Of a DNA stretch of 64,000 bases, positions 26,949-35,814 are shown piece by piece. This DNA is from Rhodospirillaceae bacterium UBA3470 (GTDB taxonomy: Bacteria; Pseudomonadota; Alphaproteobacteria; Rhodospirillales; Casp-alpha2). The notes beneath the pieces are model-generated. The model saw only the letters and a program-made list of their open reading frames with translations. It was not told where the DNA came from and made no database searches. The first letter of the stretch is position 1; each line of letters begins with the position of its first letter. Made by a program: the position numbers and the translations under genes. Location of the stretch: contig DFRF01000041.1 in NCBI GenBank assembly GCA_002378125.1, forward strand, positions 4,369 through 68,368. The letters are read 5' to 3'.

Positions 26949-27716
26949 ATGGCCCTCCAAGTTTATCAATTCCCGTGCCGCTCGGACAACTATGGTTTCC
27001 TGGCGCACGATCCCACCCTGAATGTGACCGCCTCCATCGACACGCCCGAAGAGGGCCCCATCAATACCGCCCTGGAAGAGAAAGGCTGGCGCCTAACGCA
27101 TATCTTAAACACTCATCATCACGGCGATCACACCGGCGCCAATATTGCACTCAAGGAGCGCTGGGGCTGCACAATCGTCGGTGCCGCCAATGACGCGGAC
27201 CGCATTCCGGGGATTGATGTACGGATGGCCGACGGTGACAAATACCAGTTCGGCTCCCTGATCGCCGATGTGTTCGAGGTACCGGGCCATACCACCGGGC
27301 ACATCGCCTATTATTTTTCGAGTGAGGACATCGCTTTCGTCGGCGACACCCTTTTTGCGCTCGGTTGCGGCCGCCTGTTCGAAGGTACGCCTGAGATGAT
27401 GTGGAACAGCCTGCAAAAGCTTATGGCGCTTCCCGACGAAACAATTGTCTACTGCGCCCACGAGTACACCCAGTCGAATGCCCAATTCGCACTCTCGGTT
27501 GAACCAGGCAACGCGGCGCTAGTAGCACGCAGCCAGGAAATCGACGCCTTGCGTGCCGAGGGCAAGCCAACCGTACCAACCACCATTGGTCTAGAGCGGG
27601 CCACTAACCCGTTCTTGCGACCCATGAGTGAGAATCTTCAGGAAACCGTCGGCCTCAGCGGCGCCGATCTGGTATCCGTATTTACCGAAACTCGGTTACG
27701 GAAGGACAACTTCTAG
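26949..27716 (+). CDS. gloB: Hydroxyacylglutathione hydrolase (glyoxalase II)
   Basis: Cleaves S-D-lactoylglutathione to lactate and glutathione, finishing methylglyoxal detoxification. The 255-residue metallo-beta-lactamase-fold enzyme has the dinuclear metal motif THHHGDH (His56, His58, Asp60, His61), then PGHTTGH, the metal-bridging aspartate in FVGDTLFALGCGR and CAHEYTQSN. The full length and C-terminal TNPFLR glutathione-binding segment mark it as GloB. GGGAG is nine bases from the ATG. It is preceded by a 160-base gap, so probably has its own promoter. Confidence 0.95.
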   Translation: MALQVYQFPCRSDNYGFLAHDPTLNVTASIDTPEEGPINTALEEKGWRLTHILNTHHHGDHTGANIALKERWGCTIVGAANDADRIPGIDVRMADGDKYQFGSLIADVFEVPGHTTGHIAYYFSSEDIAFVGDTLFALGCGRLFEGTPEMMWNSLQKLMALPDETIVYCAHEYTQSNAQFALSVEPGNAALVARSQEIDALRAEGKPTVPTTIGLERATNPFLRPMSENLQETVGLSGADLVSVFTETRLRKDNF

Positions 27717-28337
27717 GCCTGACACAAATACAATCCGCCAACCGTCACTAGCCGAAGCGCTTGGCAACCGCGGCGCGGCGGCTATCTTCCCTGACCTGCA
27801 GACACCCGCCAATTGCAAGCAGATCGCCGACGAGGCGCGAGAAAGCTAGGGTGCTATCCCCATCGGGGGCAAGCTTTCGGCAAACCATATTGAAAATTAT
27901 ATCGACTTCGAGCCGGAGACCTTGGCCGATTACATCATTCTTGATGGGCGCACTCGCAAGACAGGTGGGCGGCGCTCATCTTCGACAATCACATTTTGGT
28001 GTTGATAATTCTCACCCTCTCGCGCGAGCCCTCATCTGGACGGCAAGTCCAGACGCTAGATGGCTCTGAGAATCATCAGCAAGTTGCGTATGCCCGAAGA
28101 GTTCACCAAGGCAATAGCCTTGGAGGCCAATACCGATGCCGCCGCCACCTCAAACTCGGCGATGCATGGTGTGGGCTGCATGCGGCACACATATATAATT
28201 CCAACTATTGTCCCGTCGACACCACCAAGCACGAATAACCCTAAGAACATATTCAGAAAAGTTTCGATCCGGCGGCACAAGACCCTCAAGCATAGACTTC
28301 CGTTCCAGAGGGATCCGAAACTGTAGGCCCACCTCGG
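27717..28337. other. Intergenic stretch with decayed coding sequence
   Basis: About 620 bases between gloB and the TRAP permease. From about 27738 a plus frame reads SLAEALGNRGAAAIFPDL, then ANCKQIADEARES, a stop, and KLSANHIENYIDFEPETL: coding-like but interrupted, family not recognised. On the minus strand, 28056-28289 encodes a hydrophobic frame (FLNMFLGLFVLGGVDG) without a clear start or family. I treat both as remnants. Confidence 0.4.
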
Positions 28338-29687
28338 CTAACTCCCTGGAAACTTCCCATAGAAGAAGTCAGGCAAGAATGTCGCAATTTCTGGGAACGC
28401 CGAAATGATGATCAGCACCACAACATAGGCGATGACGAACGGAATCACAGCAATGGAAATCTTGTCGATACCCAGATTGGTTATTCGTGCCGCTACAAAA
28501 AGATTGGCGCCGACCGGCGGTGTAAGGAAGCCCACCTCGCAGGAAATGACCATAATAATCCCAAAGACGATCGGGTCGATGCCGAGGCTGATCACGATCG
28601 GCAGCATAAGTGGTGTCAGAAGGATAATTTGAGCAATTGATTCCAGAAACATGCCCGTGAAAATCAGGATCGCAGCAATGATCATGAGCAAGATAAACGG
28701 GTTCTCCGTCACGCCCGTAAGGGCGTCCCCAATCATCATTGGGACTTCCATCAAACTCATCAGTTCGCCAAATGCCTTGGCCGGGCCGACGATTATAAGA
28801 ACGGCACCTGAGATCATAGCAGTGATCTTCAAACAGTAGATGAGTTTCCCAAAATCGAGTTCATGGTATGCGAAGTGACCAATAATCAGAGCGTAGACCA
28901 CGGCGACGGATGCTGCTTCCGTTGGTGTGAAGATCCCTGAATAAATACCACCAAGGATGATGAAGGGCGCAAGAAGTGCCCACTTGCCGGCCCAGAAAGA
29001 CTCCCAAACATCGCTCCAAGAAAACTCGCGACCGGCGCCAACATAACCCCGCTTCCTCGCGATAATGTAGGTCGTCAGCATCAAAATTCCACTCGCGATC
29101 AAGCCGGGAAAGAACCCGGCCAAAAATAGCCTGGGAATAGACTGCTCCGCGACGATCCCATAGATGATCATCAAGTTGCTTGGCGGAATGAGGCTACCCA
29201 GCGCGCCGCCGGCCGCAGCGATAGCACCACCAAACGCCGGGCTGTAATTCTGCTTCACCATGGAGGGGATCATGACTGCACCGATGGCCGCTGTCGTCGC
29301 AGGCCCGGATCCCGATAGGGCCGCGAAGAACGTGCACCCAAGCACCGCAACCAGGCCCAAGCTCCCCGTATAATTACCAACCAGCGATTCCGCCAAGTTG
29401 ACGATGCGGCGCGCCATACCCCCCTGTTCCATCAATGAACCAGCAAGCACGAACAAGGGGACGGTAATGAGCGGGAACGGCTCGATCCCCGTATACATGG
29501 AAAGGGCAATCTGAACGAAGGGGAAATCTAAAAACCAATAGCCAACGACCGTGCCGATGATCACCGATATGGGGATGGGGATCCCCAGCGCGATCATCAA
29601 GAGCATTGATAGAAAAATAATGATTGCCTGCGTCACCTCAGGCAAATCAAGCAAGAAATCCGAAAATGTGCCCCAAAACTCAAACAT
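28338..29687 (-). CDS. dctM: TRAP transporter large permease (DctM)
   Basis: A 449-residue, about 12-helix membrane protein that forms the ion-coupled transport channel of a tripartite ATP-independent periplasmic transporter. Characteristic segments are IPISVIIGTVVGYWF near the N-terminus, the helix-rich SGSGPATTAAIGAVMIPSM with the conserved SGS, and the GFLTPPVGANLF motif near the C-terminus. Its start overlaps the end of the small permease gene by eight bases, showing coupled translation. Order SBP - small - large permease is the usual DctPQM arrangement. GC content is lower than in the flanking genes. Confidence 0.95.
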   Translation of the reverse strand: MFEFWGTFSDFLLDLPEVTQAIIIFLSMLLMIALGIPIPISVIIGTVVGYWFLDFPFVQIALSMYTGIEPFPLITVPLFVLAGSLMEQGGMARRIVNLAESLVGNYTGSLGLVAVLGCTFFAALSGSGPATTAAIGAVMIPSMVKQNYSPAFGGAIAAAGGALGSLIPPSNLMIIYGIVAEQSIPRLFLAGFFPGLIASGILMLTTYIIARKRGYVGAGREFSWSDVWESFWAGKWALLAPFIILGGIYSGIFTPTEAASVAVVYALIIGHFAYHELDFGKLIYCLKITAMISGAVLIIVGPAKAFGELMSLMEVPMMIGDALTGVTENPFILLMIIAAILIFTGMFLESIAQIILLTPLMLPIVISLGIDPIVFGIIMVISCEVGFLTPPVGANLFVAARITNLGIDKISIAVIPFVIAYVVVLIIISAFPEIATFLPDFFYGKFPGS

Positions 29688-30216
29688 GGGTCATTTCCCG
29701 TTCTCGCTTATCGCCGTCGTCCCGGGGCTCAAGAATGGGCTCATCAAACTTCCACCACCGGTAATAGACTTGGAGGAGACGGAACGTCATTAGTCCAAAT
29801 CCAAAGATCAGGCAGAGATAGGGCCACTTCTGATCAATATCCAAAGCGGGAGACCTGTAGGAGTTCTCCCAAAACGAAATTTCCAAAATGACACTTTGCC
29901 AAGTCAGAAAAACACCCATAACGAACCAGACAAGATCGCTAAATATCGTGAGCCCGAGGCTTATCGTCCTTGGGAACAGATTGATGAAGTTCATGACCCG
30001 GATATGGGCCCGTTCGCGCACAGCCCAGGAAACGGACAAGTACACGGACCAAAGCATCATGTACTGGGCGATTTCGTCGGACCACGACAGGGGTTCGTTA
30101 AAGACGTATCTCAGAACCACGTGCAAGAACACCATCGCGCACATGATCATCACACATACGCCTGCGATAGCTTCTTCAAAACGTCGCTCTAGAATCTTAT
30201 ACATATGACCAACCAT
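29680..30216 (-). CDS. dctQ: TRAP transporter small permease (DctQ)
   Basis: A 178-residue, four-helix membrane subunit of the TRAP transporter. It shows the family segment RYVFNEPLSWSDEIAQYMM and the WAVRERAHIRV motif. The ATG at 30216 is chosen; an in-frame TTG just before and an ATG at 30204 are alternatives, none with a strong ribosome site. Its stop overlaps dctM. A stable hairpin separates it from the binding-protein gene upstream. Confidence 0.92.
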   Translation of the reverse strand: MVGHMYKILERRFEEAIAGVCVMIMCAMVFLHVVLRYVFNEPLSWSDEIAQYMMLWSVYLSVSWAVRERAHIRVMNFINLFPRTISLGLTIFSDLVWFVMGVFLTWQSVILEISFWENSYRSPALDIDQKWPYLCLIFGFGLMTFRLLQVYYRWWKFDEPILEPRDDGDKREREMTHV

Positions 30217-30269
30217 CAACGAATTTCGAACTCGCCAATTCTGCCCCGATCAAAATCCGATCACAGTGG

Positions 30270-30302
30270 AGACTGCAGCGCCTGAACGGGGCGCTGCAGT
30301 CT
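30270..30302 (-). promoter_or_regulatory. Intra-operon hairpin between dctP and dctQ
   Basis: GACTGCAGCGCC (30271-30282) and its exact complement (30290-30301) flank a seven-base loop; one more A-T pair extends the stem. No T run follows on the minus strand, so it is more likely an mRNA-stabilising or partial-termination element that keeps the binding protein more abundant than the permeases. Confidence 0.7.
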
Positions 30303-30320
30303 TCCTCAGGTTCGCTATCG

Positions 30321-31319
30321 TTATTTAGCCGCGTCTGCAATCGCCTTCATGATCGCGGGATAGTCGCCGCCCCGCTTTTTGCCGAAAGCTGCGTGAACGG
30401 CTTTGGCCTTCTCGACCCAGGGGCCAATATCCGGCTCTGTGACCGTCACGCCGGCTGCTTCCAGTTTTTTCTGAACCAGGTCCATACCATAGTTGGTGTG
30501 GAAACGTGACGCCGCCGTGGCGACTTTGACCGCCATGTTGAAGTGCTCTTTTTGGCTCGCATTCATCTTCTTCATGAACTTGTCACTAACGAAGAAAGGC
30601 GGCGCCAAAACGAAATGGCCCGTCTTGGCAATGTGTTTGGCAACATCGTGAAATTTCTGCGAGTAGATCACGTCCATGGGCAGGTCACCGCCATCAACGG
30701 TACCCGTCTGCGTCGCCGTCAACGCTTCTGACCACGCGATCGGAACAGGATCAGAACCAAAGGCTTTGTAGGTGTCGATCATGACCACGTTTTTCGGTAC
30801 TCGGTATTTCATCTTGGCAAAGTCGGCCAGGCTGTTAATTGGCATTTTCGTGTTATAGATATGCCGGAATGAGAACAACGGGATCGATACCAGGTGCACG
30901 CCCACCTCTTTGGGCATATCGCCCCAGATTTTCTGGCCGATGGGACCATCCGCAACTTTCACAGCATGATCATAGTTTTGGATCATGTAAGGCAGGACCA
31001 AGAGGTCGATCTTCGGGAAGAAGGGGCCCGCATTGTTCTGCGCGATCATTGTCCCATCGAGAGTGCCCAGTTGGAGCTTTTTAAATTGCTCCTGCTCGCT
31101 GCCCATTTTGTGACAGCAGTGTACTTTTACGCGAACGGTACCGCCCGACAGCGTTTCGAAGCGTTCGGCAAATGTCTTCATGAACGTCCCGTAAGGATGT
31201 CCTTCGGTAACCGAAAATCCAATGTTCATCGTAAGTTTCTTAGCTGATGCCTCAGCGGACATCAGCAATCCGGCAACGGCCAATACAGCCCCAACCCATA
31301 AAATTGAGTGTCTCTTCAC
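30321..31319 (-). CDS. dctP: TRAP transporter periplasmic substrate-binding protein (DctP)
   Basis: The extracytoplasmic solute receptor of the TRAP system, 332 residues. The GTG at 31319 has AGGAGG five bases upstream and gives a clean signal peptide (MKRHSILWVG, hydrophobic core, cleavage after AEASA). A longer frame lacks this. The mature protein has GFSVTEGHPYGTFMKTFAER and the QTGTVDGGDLP segment equivalent to the conserved Q-G-DG of DctP, where an upstream Arg (KYRVPKN) normally binds the substrate carboxylate. Ligand unknown; the neighbouring reductase suggests a small organic acid or sulfonate. Confidence 0.93.
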   Translation of the reverse strand: MKRHSILWVGAVLAVAGLLMSAEASAKKLTMNIGFSVTEGHPYGTFMKTFAERFETLSGGTVRVKVHCCHKMGSEQEQFKKLQLGTLDGTMIAQNNAGPFFPKIDLLVLPYMIQNYDHAVKVADGPIGQKIWGDMPKEVGVHLVSIPLFSFRHIYNTKMPINSLADFAKMKYRVPKNVVMIDTYKAFGSDPVPIAWSEALTATQTGTVDGGDLPMDVIYSQKFHDVAKHIAKTGHFVLAPPFFVSDKFMKKMNASQKEHFNMAVKVATAASRFHTNYGMDLVQKKLEAAGVTVTEPDIGPWVEKAKAVHAAFGKKRGGDYPAIMKAIADAAK

Positions 31320-31372
31320 GTCTGCCTCCTGTGCAACGTTGGTAAGAAAATTATTTTTATATGCCTCGTCCA

Positions 31373-31388
31373 AATACTATGTAGTATT
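31373..31388. promoter_or_regulatory. Perfect palindrome in the divergent dctP / reductase promoter region
   Basis: AATACTA and TAGTATT are exact complements around TG. It sits about 55 bases upstream of dctP and 105 bases upstream of the reductase gene. A GntR-type regulator is encoded nearby; this is one of two candidate operators. Confidence 0.5.
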
Positions 31389-31405
31389 GAGGTCAAATTC
31401 AACCT

Positions 31406-31422
31406 CTTGTCTCTGAGACAAG
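31406..31422. promoter_or_regulatory. Candidate GntR-family operator
   Basis: CTTGTCTC-T-GAGACAAG is a perfect 8-bp inverted repeat with a one-base centre, of the size expected for a GntR dimer. It lies midway between the divergent dctP and reductase starts. The closest GntR/UTRA gene is two genes away on the plus strand, so autoregulation of the whole locus is plausible but not shown. Confidence 0.6.
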
Positions 31423-31492
31423 TTCGGTTAGCCATACATGATAATCAACTAGCGCTGAGTAGTCATCAGCCTTAATTTTGGAGAATATTCGC

Positions 31493-32371
31493 ATGGCAAA
31501 CGTAGCATTTATCGGATTGGGCACGATGGGCCTTGTCATGGCCCGAAATATAATTGAGGGCGGGCATCAGGTAACCGGATATGACACGGACGCGGACGCT
31601 GTCGCAAATCATGTTGCCAATGGTGGTTCCGAAGCCTCATCGCCAGCTAACGCGGCTGATGGCGCCGAGATCATCATTACCATGCTGCCGGTTGGCGAAG
31701 TCGTGAAGCGGGTATTGTTTGACGCATCGGGTGTAGTGGAGGCGGCTGGTGTCGGTTCGCTCGTCATCGACATGTCGACGATCAACCCGGTTGAGACCGA
31801 TGAGATTCGCGATGGGCTAGCCTCAAAGGAGGTCCGGATGATTGATGCGCCGGTCGGCCGCACCTCCGAACAAGCAAAGACCGGCAACCTCCTGATCATG
31901 GCCGGCGGCAACGCCGCGGACATTGAAGAGGCGCGGCCGGTGTTCGAATGCATGGGAGACACGGTTGTTGATTGCGGCGGGCCCGGCATGGGCGGGCGCA
32001 TGAAGATCATCAACAACTTGATGTCGACGGTGCTCAACGCGTTAACCGCCGAAGTTCTCACATTGGCGGAATCTTCGGGTCTTGATCGGAATCTCGCGAT
32101 CGAGGTCATGTGCGGGACGGCGGCAGGCCTGGGCCACATGTCAACAACCTATCCAGCCAAAGTGCTAAAAAACGACATTTCGCCAGCATTCATGATCGAT
32201 TTAGCCAAAAAAGATTTGGGGATCGCGATCAATTTGTCTGAAACGCTCGGCGTGCCCCTTGCTCTCGCGGGCATGGCTGAAGCGGTTTATGCACAAGCTC
32301 AGGACGAAGGCCGGGGTGCGCAGGATTGGACGGCCCTCTACGAAATGCTACGGCAAAAATACGTTCTATAA
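31493..32371 (+). CDS. Beta-hydroxyacid dehydrogenase, YihU-like (sulfolactaldehyde reductase type)
   Basis: A 292-residue NAD(P)-binding enzyme of the 3-hydroxyisobutyrate dehydrogenase family. The Rossmann motif is GLGTMG (8-13) and the catalytic Lys is Lys171 in MKIINN. Where most relatives have DAPVSGG, this protein has DAPVGRTS (118-125), as in E. coli YihU, the NADH-dependent 3-sulfolactaldehyde reductase; GTAAG-GH, SPAFMIDLA-KDLGIA and GRG-QDW also match YihU from memory, at the same residue numbers. Ribosome site GGAG precedes the ATG. Divergent from the TRAP operon. It may reduce a C3 sulfonate or a related semialdehyde; other members use tartronate semialdehyde or succinate semialdehyde. 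Confidence 0.85.
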   Translation: MANVAFIGLGTMGLVMARNIIEGGHQVTGYDTDADAVANHVANGGSEASSPANAADGAEIIITMLPVGEVVKRVLFDASGVVEAAGVGSLVIDMSTINPVETDEIRDGLASKEVRMIDAPVGRTSEQAKTGNLLIMAGGNAADIEEARPVFECMGDTVVDCGGPGMGGRMKIINNLMSTVLNALTAEVLTLAESSGLDRNLAIEVMCGTAAGLGHMSTTYPAKVLKNDISPAFMIDLAKKDLGIAINLSETLGVPLALAGMAEAVYAQAQDEGRGAQDWTALYEMLRQKYVL

Positions 32372-32387
32372 CGACCGGCAGCACATT

Positions 32388-33179
32388 ATGCCAATGGCCA
32401 CGGCTTCCATATACGACGAAATTCATTCGCGACTGAATGAGATTTCTTACGGCGGCAAAAAGTTTCCGAAGTATAGGCAGTTGTCGGATGCGATTTTAGC
32501 GCTAATCAGGGATGGAGACATCAAACCTGGAGAACGCCTGCCGACGGAAACCATGTTAACCGAGAAGCTGCCGTTCAGCCTTGGTACCGTTCAGAAGGCA
32601 ATGCGCAGTCTCTCCCAACTTGGCGCGATTAAACGAACACGACGTCGCGGGACCATTGTTTCAGAGCGGACCTCCGAAATTTTCGACCTGTGGCAATTTC
32701 GTTTTATGAACGAAAAGGAACAGCGTGTTTATCCAATTTTCAGCAAGGTCCTCGATATGCGCCGCATCGAATGCCGTGGACCATGGAGCCAGTTCCTCGG
32801 ACAGGACGGCAGCTTCGTACGGATTGATCGGGTCATTGACATCGGTCACCAGTTCAAGATACACGCATCGTTTTTTCTTTCGTTCAGTAAGTTCGGAGGC
32901 GTATTGGAGTTGCAGCGCAGTGATCTTGAGGGTGTGCACTTGAGTGCTGTCGTCCAACGGATGTTTGGAAGTGAGACAGTCCGCACGAAAAACCGCATCG
33001 TGTGCACGGCACTTCCTGACGCCGCAACTCGGCAACTCAAACTTCACTCAGGAGCGTTCGGATTGGCATGCGATATTTTGGGCTATGGAAGTGGCGACAA
33101 GCCCTTAACATTCCAGCGCGCCTATGTGCCCGCCGATGTGTCGCCTATAGAGTTCCTGGAGACCAAGCCCACTTGGTAG
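32388..33179 (+). CDS. GntR-family transcriptional regulator with UTRA-like ligand domain
   Basis: A 263-residue regulator starting 16 bases after the reductase stop. The N-terminal winged helix-turn-helix (about 25-90) shows GDIKPGERLPTETMLTEKLP, SLGTVQKAMRSL and the wing IKRTRRRGTIV, typical of GntR. The C-terminal part (about 95-263) has the overall layout of UTRA ligand-binding domains, with LxxxxG and FQRAYVPADVSP near the end, but is divergent. It probably controls the TRAP and reductase genes in response to their substrate. The A+T content (24 of 60 bases GC at 32701-32760) is much higher than in the flanks. Confidence 0.85.
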   Translation: MPMATASIYDEIHSRLNEISYGGKKFPKYRQLSDAILALIRDGDIKPGERLPTETMLTEKLPFSLGTVQKAMRSLSQLGAIKRTRRRGTIVSERTSEIFDLWQFRFMNEKEQRVYPIFSKVLDMRRIECRGPWSQFLGQDGSFVRIDRVIDIGHQFKIHASFFLSFSKFGGVLELQRSDLEGVHLSAVVQRMFGSETVRTKNRIVCTALPDAATRQLKLHSGAFGLACDILGYGSGDKPLTFQRAYVPADVSPIEFLETKPTW

Positions 33180-33806
33180 CGAACGTGTCTCCCCGTTGAC
33201 TGAACTCTCGACACCTGAGATTCACAGCTAAGATCAATGCCAATGACCAAGTGCAAACATTTGACCGTTGGCCTATAGCCAAGACAGAACCCTTCCATAC
33301 TGCATAAGCCGTCTCGCGGGCTAATGCTTCCCAGGCGGCATAAGCAGCATATCGACGATTGGCATTGCAGTTTGTTCGGACACTGCCACACCAGACATGT
33401 CATCAAACCACAACAAGAAGCTTTCATGTCAATTAAACCTATGCACGCGGCATTGATCACGACGTCATCACCAGGACGGGCGGTCGTCACGTCGCATCGC
33501 GTGAGGTGATACGGACAGTAGCGGAAGAATCGTCGCAAAGATCTACATCCAAAAAACCCTGACCGCGGCGCTACTTTGCGGCCCACAGATTAGGTCCGCT
33601 GAGGCCCACATATGGACCTTTATGTACCAGTGCGGATTTCTGCGGACAGTTGCGAACAAGCGGCAGGGTCGGTCCCGCCACCCCCATCCAGCGCGCGAAC
33701 AGCGGTCGCCGGGCTCCTGGGCCATGTTGACACCGCCTGTCCCCTGCCGCATCTTCGGAGCCGTTTTTCTGGCGGTATTCCGCCCCTTAGCGAATGGAAT
33801 GATCTC
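33180..33806. other. Intergenic stretch without a supported gene
   Basis: About 630 bases between the regulator and dapD. Frames on both strands lack start signals and known motifs. A frame open from 33612 runs into dapD but its first 65 residues do not resemble DapD, so I leave them out. The promoter of dapD must lie here. Confidence 0.4.
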
Positions 33807-34637
33807 ATGAGTCTAGCAGCCACCATCGACGCCGCCTGGGAAGACCGGGACAACATCTCTCCGGCGACCACCGGGGAAGTCCGCGAAGCCATTGGGCAGG
33901 CCTTAAAACAGCTTGATTCAGGCCATGCCCGAGTTGCCGAGGTGACCAACGGCGAATGGGTCGTTAACCAGTGGCTAAAGAAGGCCGTGCTTTTGTCGTT
34001 CCGCCTGAACGATATGTACACCATTGACGGAGGGCCCGGTGGCGCGCCTTGGTGGGACAAGGTGGATTCGAAGTTCGCCGGCTGGGGCGAAGCTGAATTC
34101 GCAGACGCCGGCTTTCGCGCCGTGCCACATTGCATCGTTCGGCATTCCGCCTACATCGCGCCGAGCGTCGTTTTGATGCCGAGTTTCGTCAACCTCGGCG
34201 CCTACGTTGATTCGGGCACCATGGTCGACACCTGGGCGACCGTAGGGTCTTGCGCGCAGATTGGAAAGAACGTGCACCTGTCGGGTGGCGCCGGCATCGG
34301 CGGTGTGTTGGAGCCGCTGCAAGCCGGGCCAGTGATTATTGAAGACAACTGCTTCATCGGCGCGCGTTCGGAAGTGGTGGAAGGCGTCATTGTTGAGGAA
34401 GGCTCCGTCCTGTCCATGGGCGTGTTCATTGGACAATCGACGAAAATCGTCGAACGCGATACGGGCGAGATCCATTACGGCCGCGTACCAGCCTATTCGG
34501 TCGTCGTTCCGGGCTCCCTGCCGGGGCCAATTGTCGACGGAAAGCCCACCCCCGCCCTCTATTGCGCGGTGATCATCAAGCGCGTCGACGAAGGCACTCG
34601 GGCGAAGACCTCCATCAACGATCTGCTGCGGGACTGA
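33807..34637 (+). CDS. dapD: 2,3,4,5-tetrahydropyridine-2,6-dicarboxylate N-succinyltransferase
   Basis: DapD succinylates tetrahydrodipicolinate in the succinylase branch of lysine and diaminopimelate synthesis. The 276-residue protein has an N-terminal helical region, LSFRLNDM, the [10 protein letters not shown] segment, and a left-handed beta-helix of hexapeptide repeats (about 115-240) with [20 protein letters not shown] and [15 protein letters not shown]. Start chosen at the ATG giving [14 protein letters not shown]. dapE starts seven bases after its stop, so the pair is cotranscribed. Confidence 0.96.
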   Translation: MSLAATIDAAWEDRDNISPATTGEVREAIGQALKQLDSGHARVAEVTNGEWVVNQWLKKAVLLSFRLNDMYTIDGGPGGAPWWDKVDSKFAGWGEAEFADAGFRAVPHCIVRHSAYIAPSVVLMPSFVNLGAYVDSGTMVDTWATVGSCAQIGKNVHLSGGAGIGGVLEPLQAGPVIIEDNCFIGARSEVVEGVIVEEGSVLSMGVFIGQSTKIVERDTGEIHYGRVPAYSVVVPGSLPGPIVDGKPTPALYCAVIIKRVDEGTRAKTSINDLLRD

Positions 34638-34644
34638 GCCCGAC

Positions 34645-35814
34645 GTGACCCTTCCCGTTCATGACCCGGTGGCACTTTCAAAAGCGCTGATCCGCCGGCC
34701 GAGCGTGACGCCCGCAGACGAAGGAGCACTGGGTGTACTGGAAGAGCATCTGGTCCCGCTCGGCTTTACCTGCCAACGGCTGCCGTTCACTGAGGACGGC
34801 ACGCCGGATGTAGATAACCTCTATGCCCGGTTCGGTGAAGAGTGCCCCAATCTTTGTTTTGCCGGGCATACGGACGTGGTGCCGCCCGGAGATTTGGCGG
34901 ACTGGACTAGCGATCCGTTTCAACCGGAAATTCGGGACGGCCGTCTTTACGGCCGGGGCGCGGCCGATATGAAATGTGCCATTGCTGCCTTCGTGGCGGC
35001 GGCATCACGCTTAGTCGCGGCGTTTGGTGACAAAATCCCAGGCTCCATTTCGCTTTTGATCACCGGCGACGAAGAGGGGCCGGCCATCAACGGTACGGTT
35101 AAGATGCTGGATTGGCTGCGCGCGAACGGCGAGGCCTTAGACGCCTGCGTAGTAGGCGAGCCAACCAATATCAACGTGCTTGGCGACATGATCAAAATCG
35201 GCCGGCGCGGGTCTATGAACGCGACCGTTACGGTGCATGGGACACAAGGCCACGTGGCCTACCCAGCGCTTGCCGATAACCCGGTGCCTCGGCTGCTTCG
35301 GTTCCTTAAGATCGTGGATGACCACATCTTTGACGCTGGCACCAATCATTTCCCGCCAACCAACCTGGAAATCACCACCATCGACGTCGGCAATGCGACG
35401 ACCAACCTGATCCCAGCAAGGGCGACAGCCAGGCTCAACATCCGCTTCAACGACCAGCACTCGGGCAGCAGCCTCTCTGAATATCTGGAAACCGTCCGGG
35501 CTCAGGTGGACGGCAATACGGGTGCCATCGACATGGATATTTCCATTTCGGGGGAAGCCTTTCTGACGCCACCGGGTGATTTGAGCGACCTGGTGGCCAA
35601 CGCAGTTACGGCGGTCAGCGGCGAGACCCCGGAACTGTCGACCACGGGCGGCACGTCGGACGCGCGATTCATCAAGGACCATTGCCCGGTGGTGGAGCTT
35701 GGCCTGATCAACGCCACCGCCCACAAAGTCGACGAAAACGCCCGTGTCGATGATATCTACGCCTTAGCGGAGATCTACGAGCGGGTGTTGGCCGACTACT
35801 TCGGATTGGCCTGA
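34645..35814 (+). CDS. dapE: Succinyl-diaminopimelate desuccinylase
   Basis: DapE removes the succinyl group to give LL-diaminopimelate for lysine and peptidoglycan. The 389-residue M20-family zinc enzyme has [12 protein letters not shown] (metal His and catalytic Asp), [14 protein letters not shown] (bridging Asp), TGDEEGPA (catalytic Glu), VGEPTN and [11 protein letters not shown] (metal His). Start is GTG. Directly after dapD and overlapping the next membrane protein gene by one base, so all three form one operon. Confidence 0.96.
   Translation: MTLPVHDPVALSKALIRRPSVTPADEGALGVLEEHLVPLGFTCQRLPFTEDGTPDVDNLYARFGEECPNLCFAGHTDVVPPGDLADWTSDPFQPEIRDGRLYGRGAADMKCAIAAFVAAASRLVAAFGDKIPGSISLLITGDEEGPAINGTVKMLDWLRANGEALDACVVGEPTNINVLGDMIKIGRRGSMNATVTVHGTQGHVAYPALADNPVPRLLRFLKIVDDHIFDAGTNHFPPTNLEITTIDVGNATTNLIPARATARLNIRFNDQHSGSSLSEYLETVRAQVDGNTGAIDMDISISGEAFLTPPGDLSDLVANAVTAVSGETPELSTTGGTSDARFIKDHCPVVELGLINATAHKVDENARVDDIYALAEIYERVLADYFGLA

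Noticed and set aside
33612..33806. 65-codon upstream extension of dapD
   Set aside because: Pro/Ser-rich sequence unlike DapD, with the family start at 33807.
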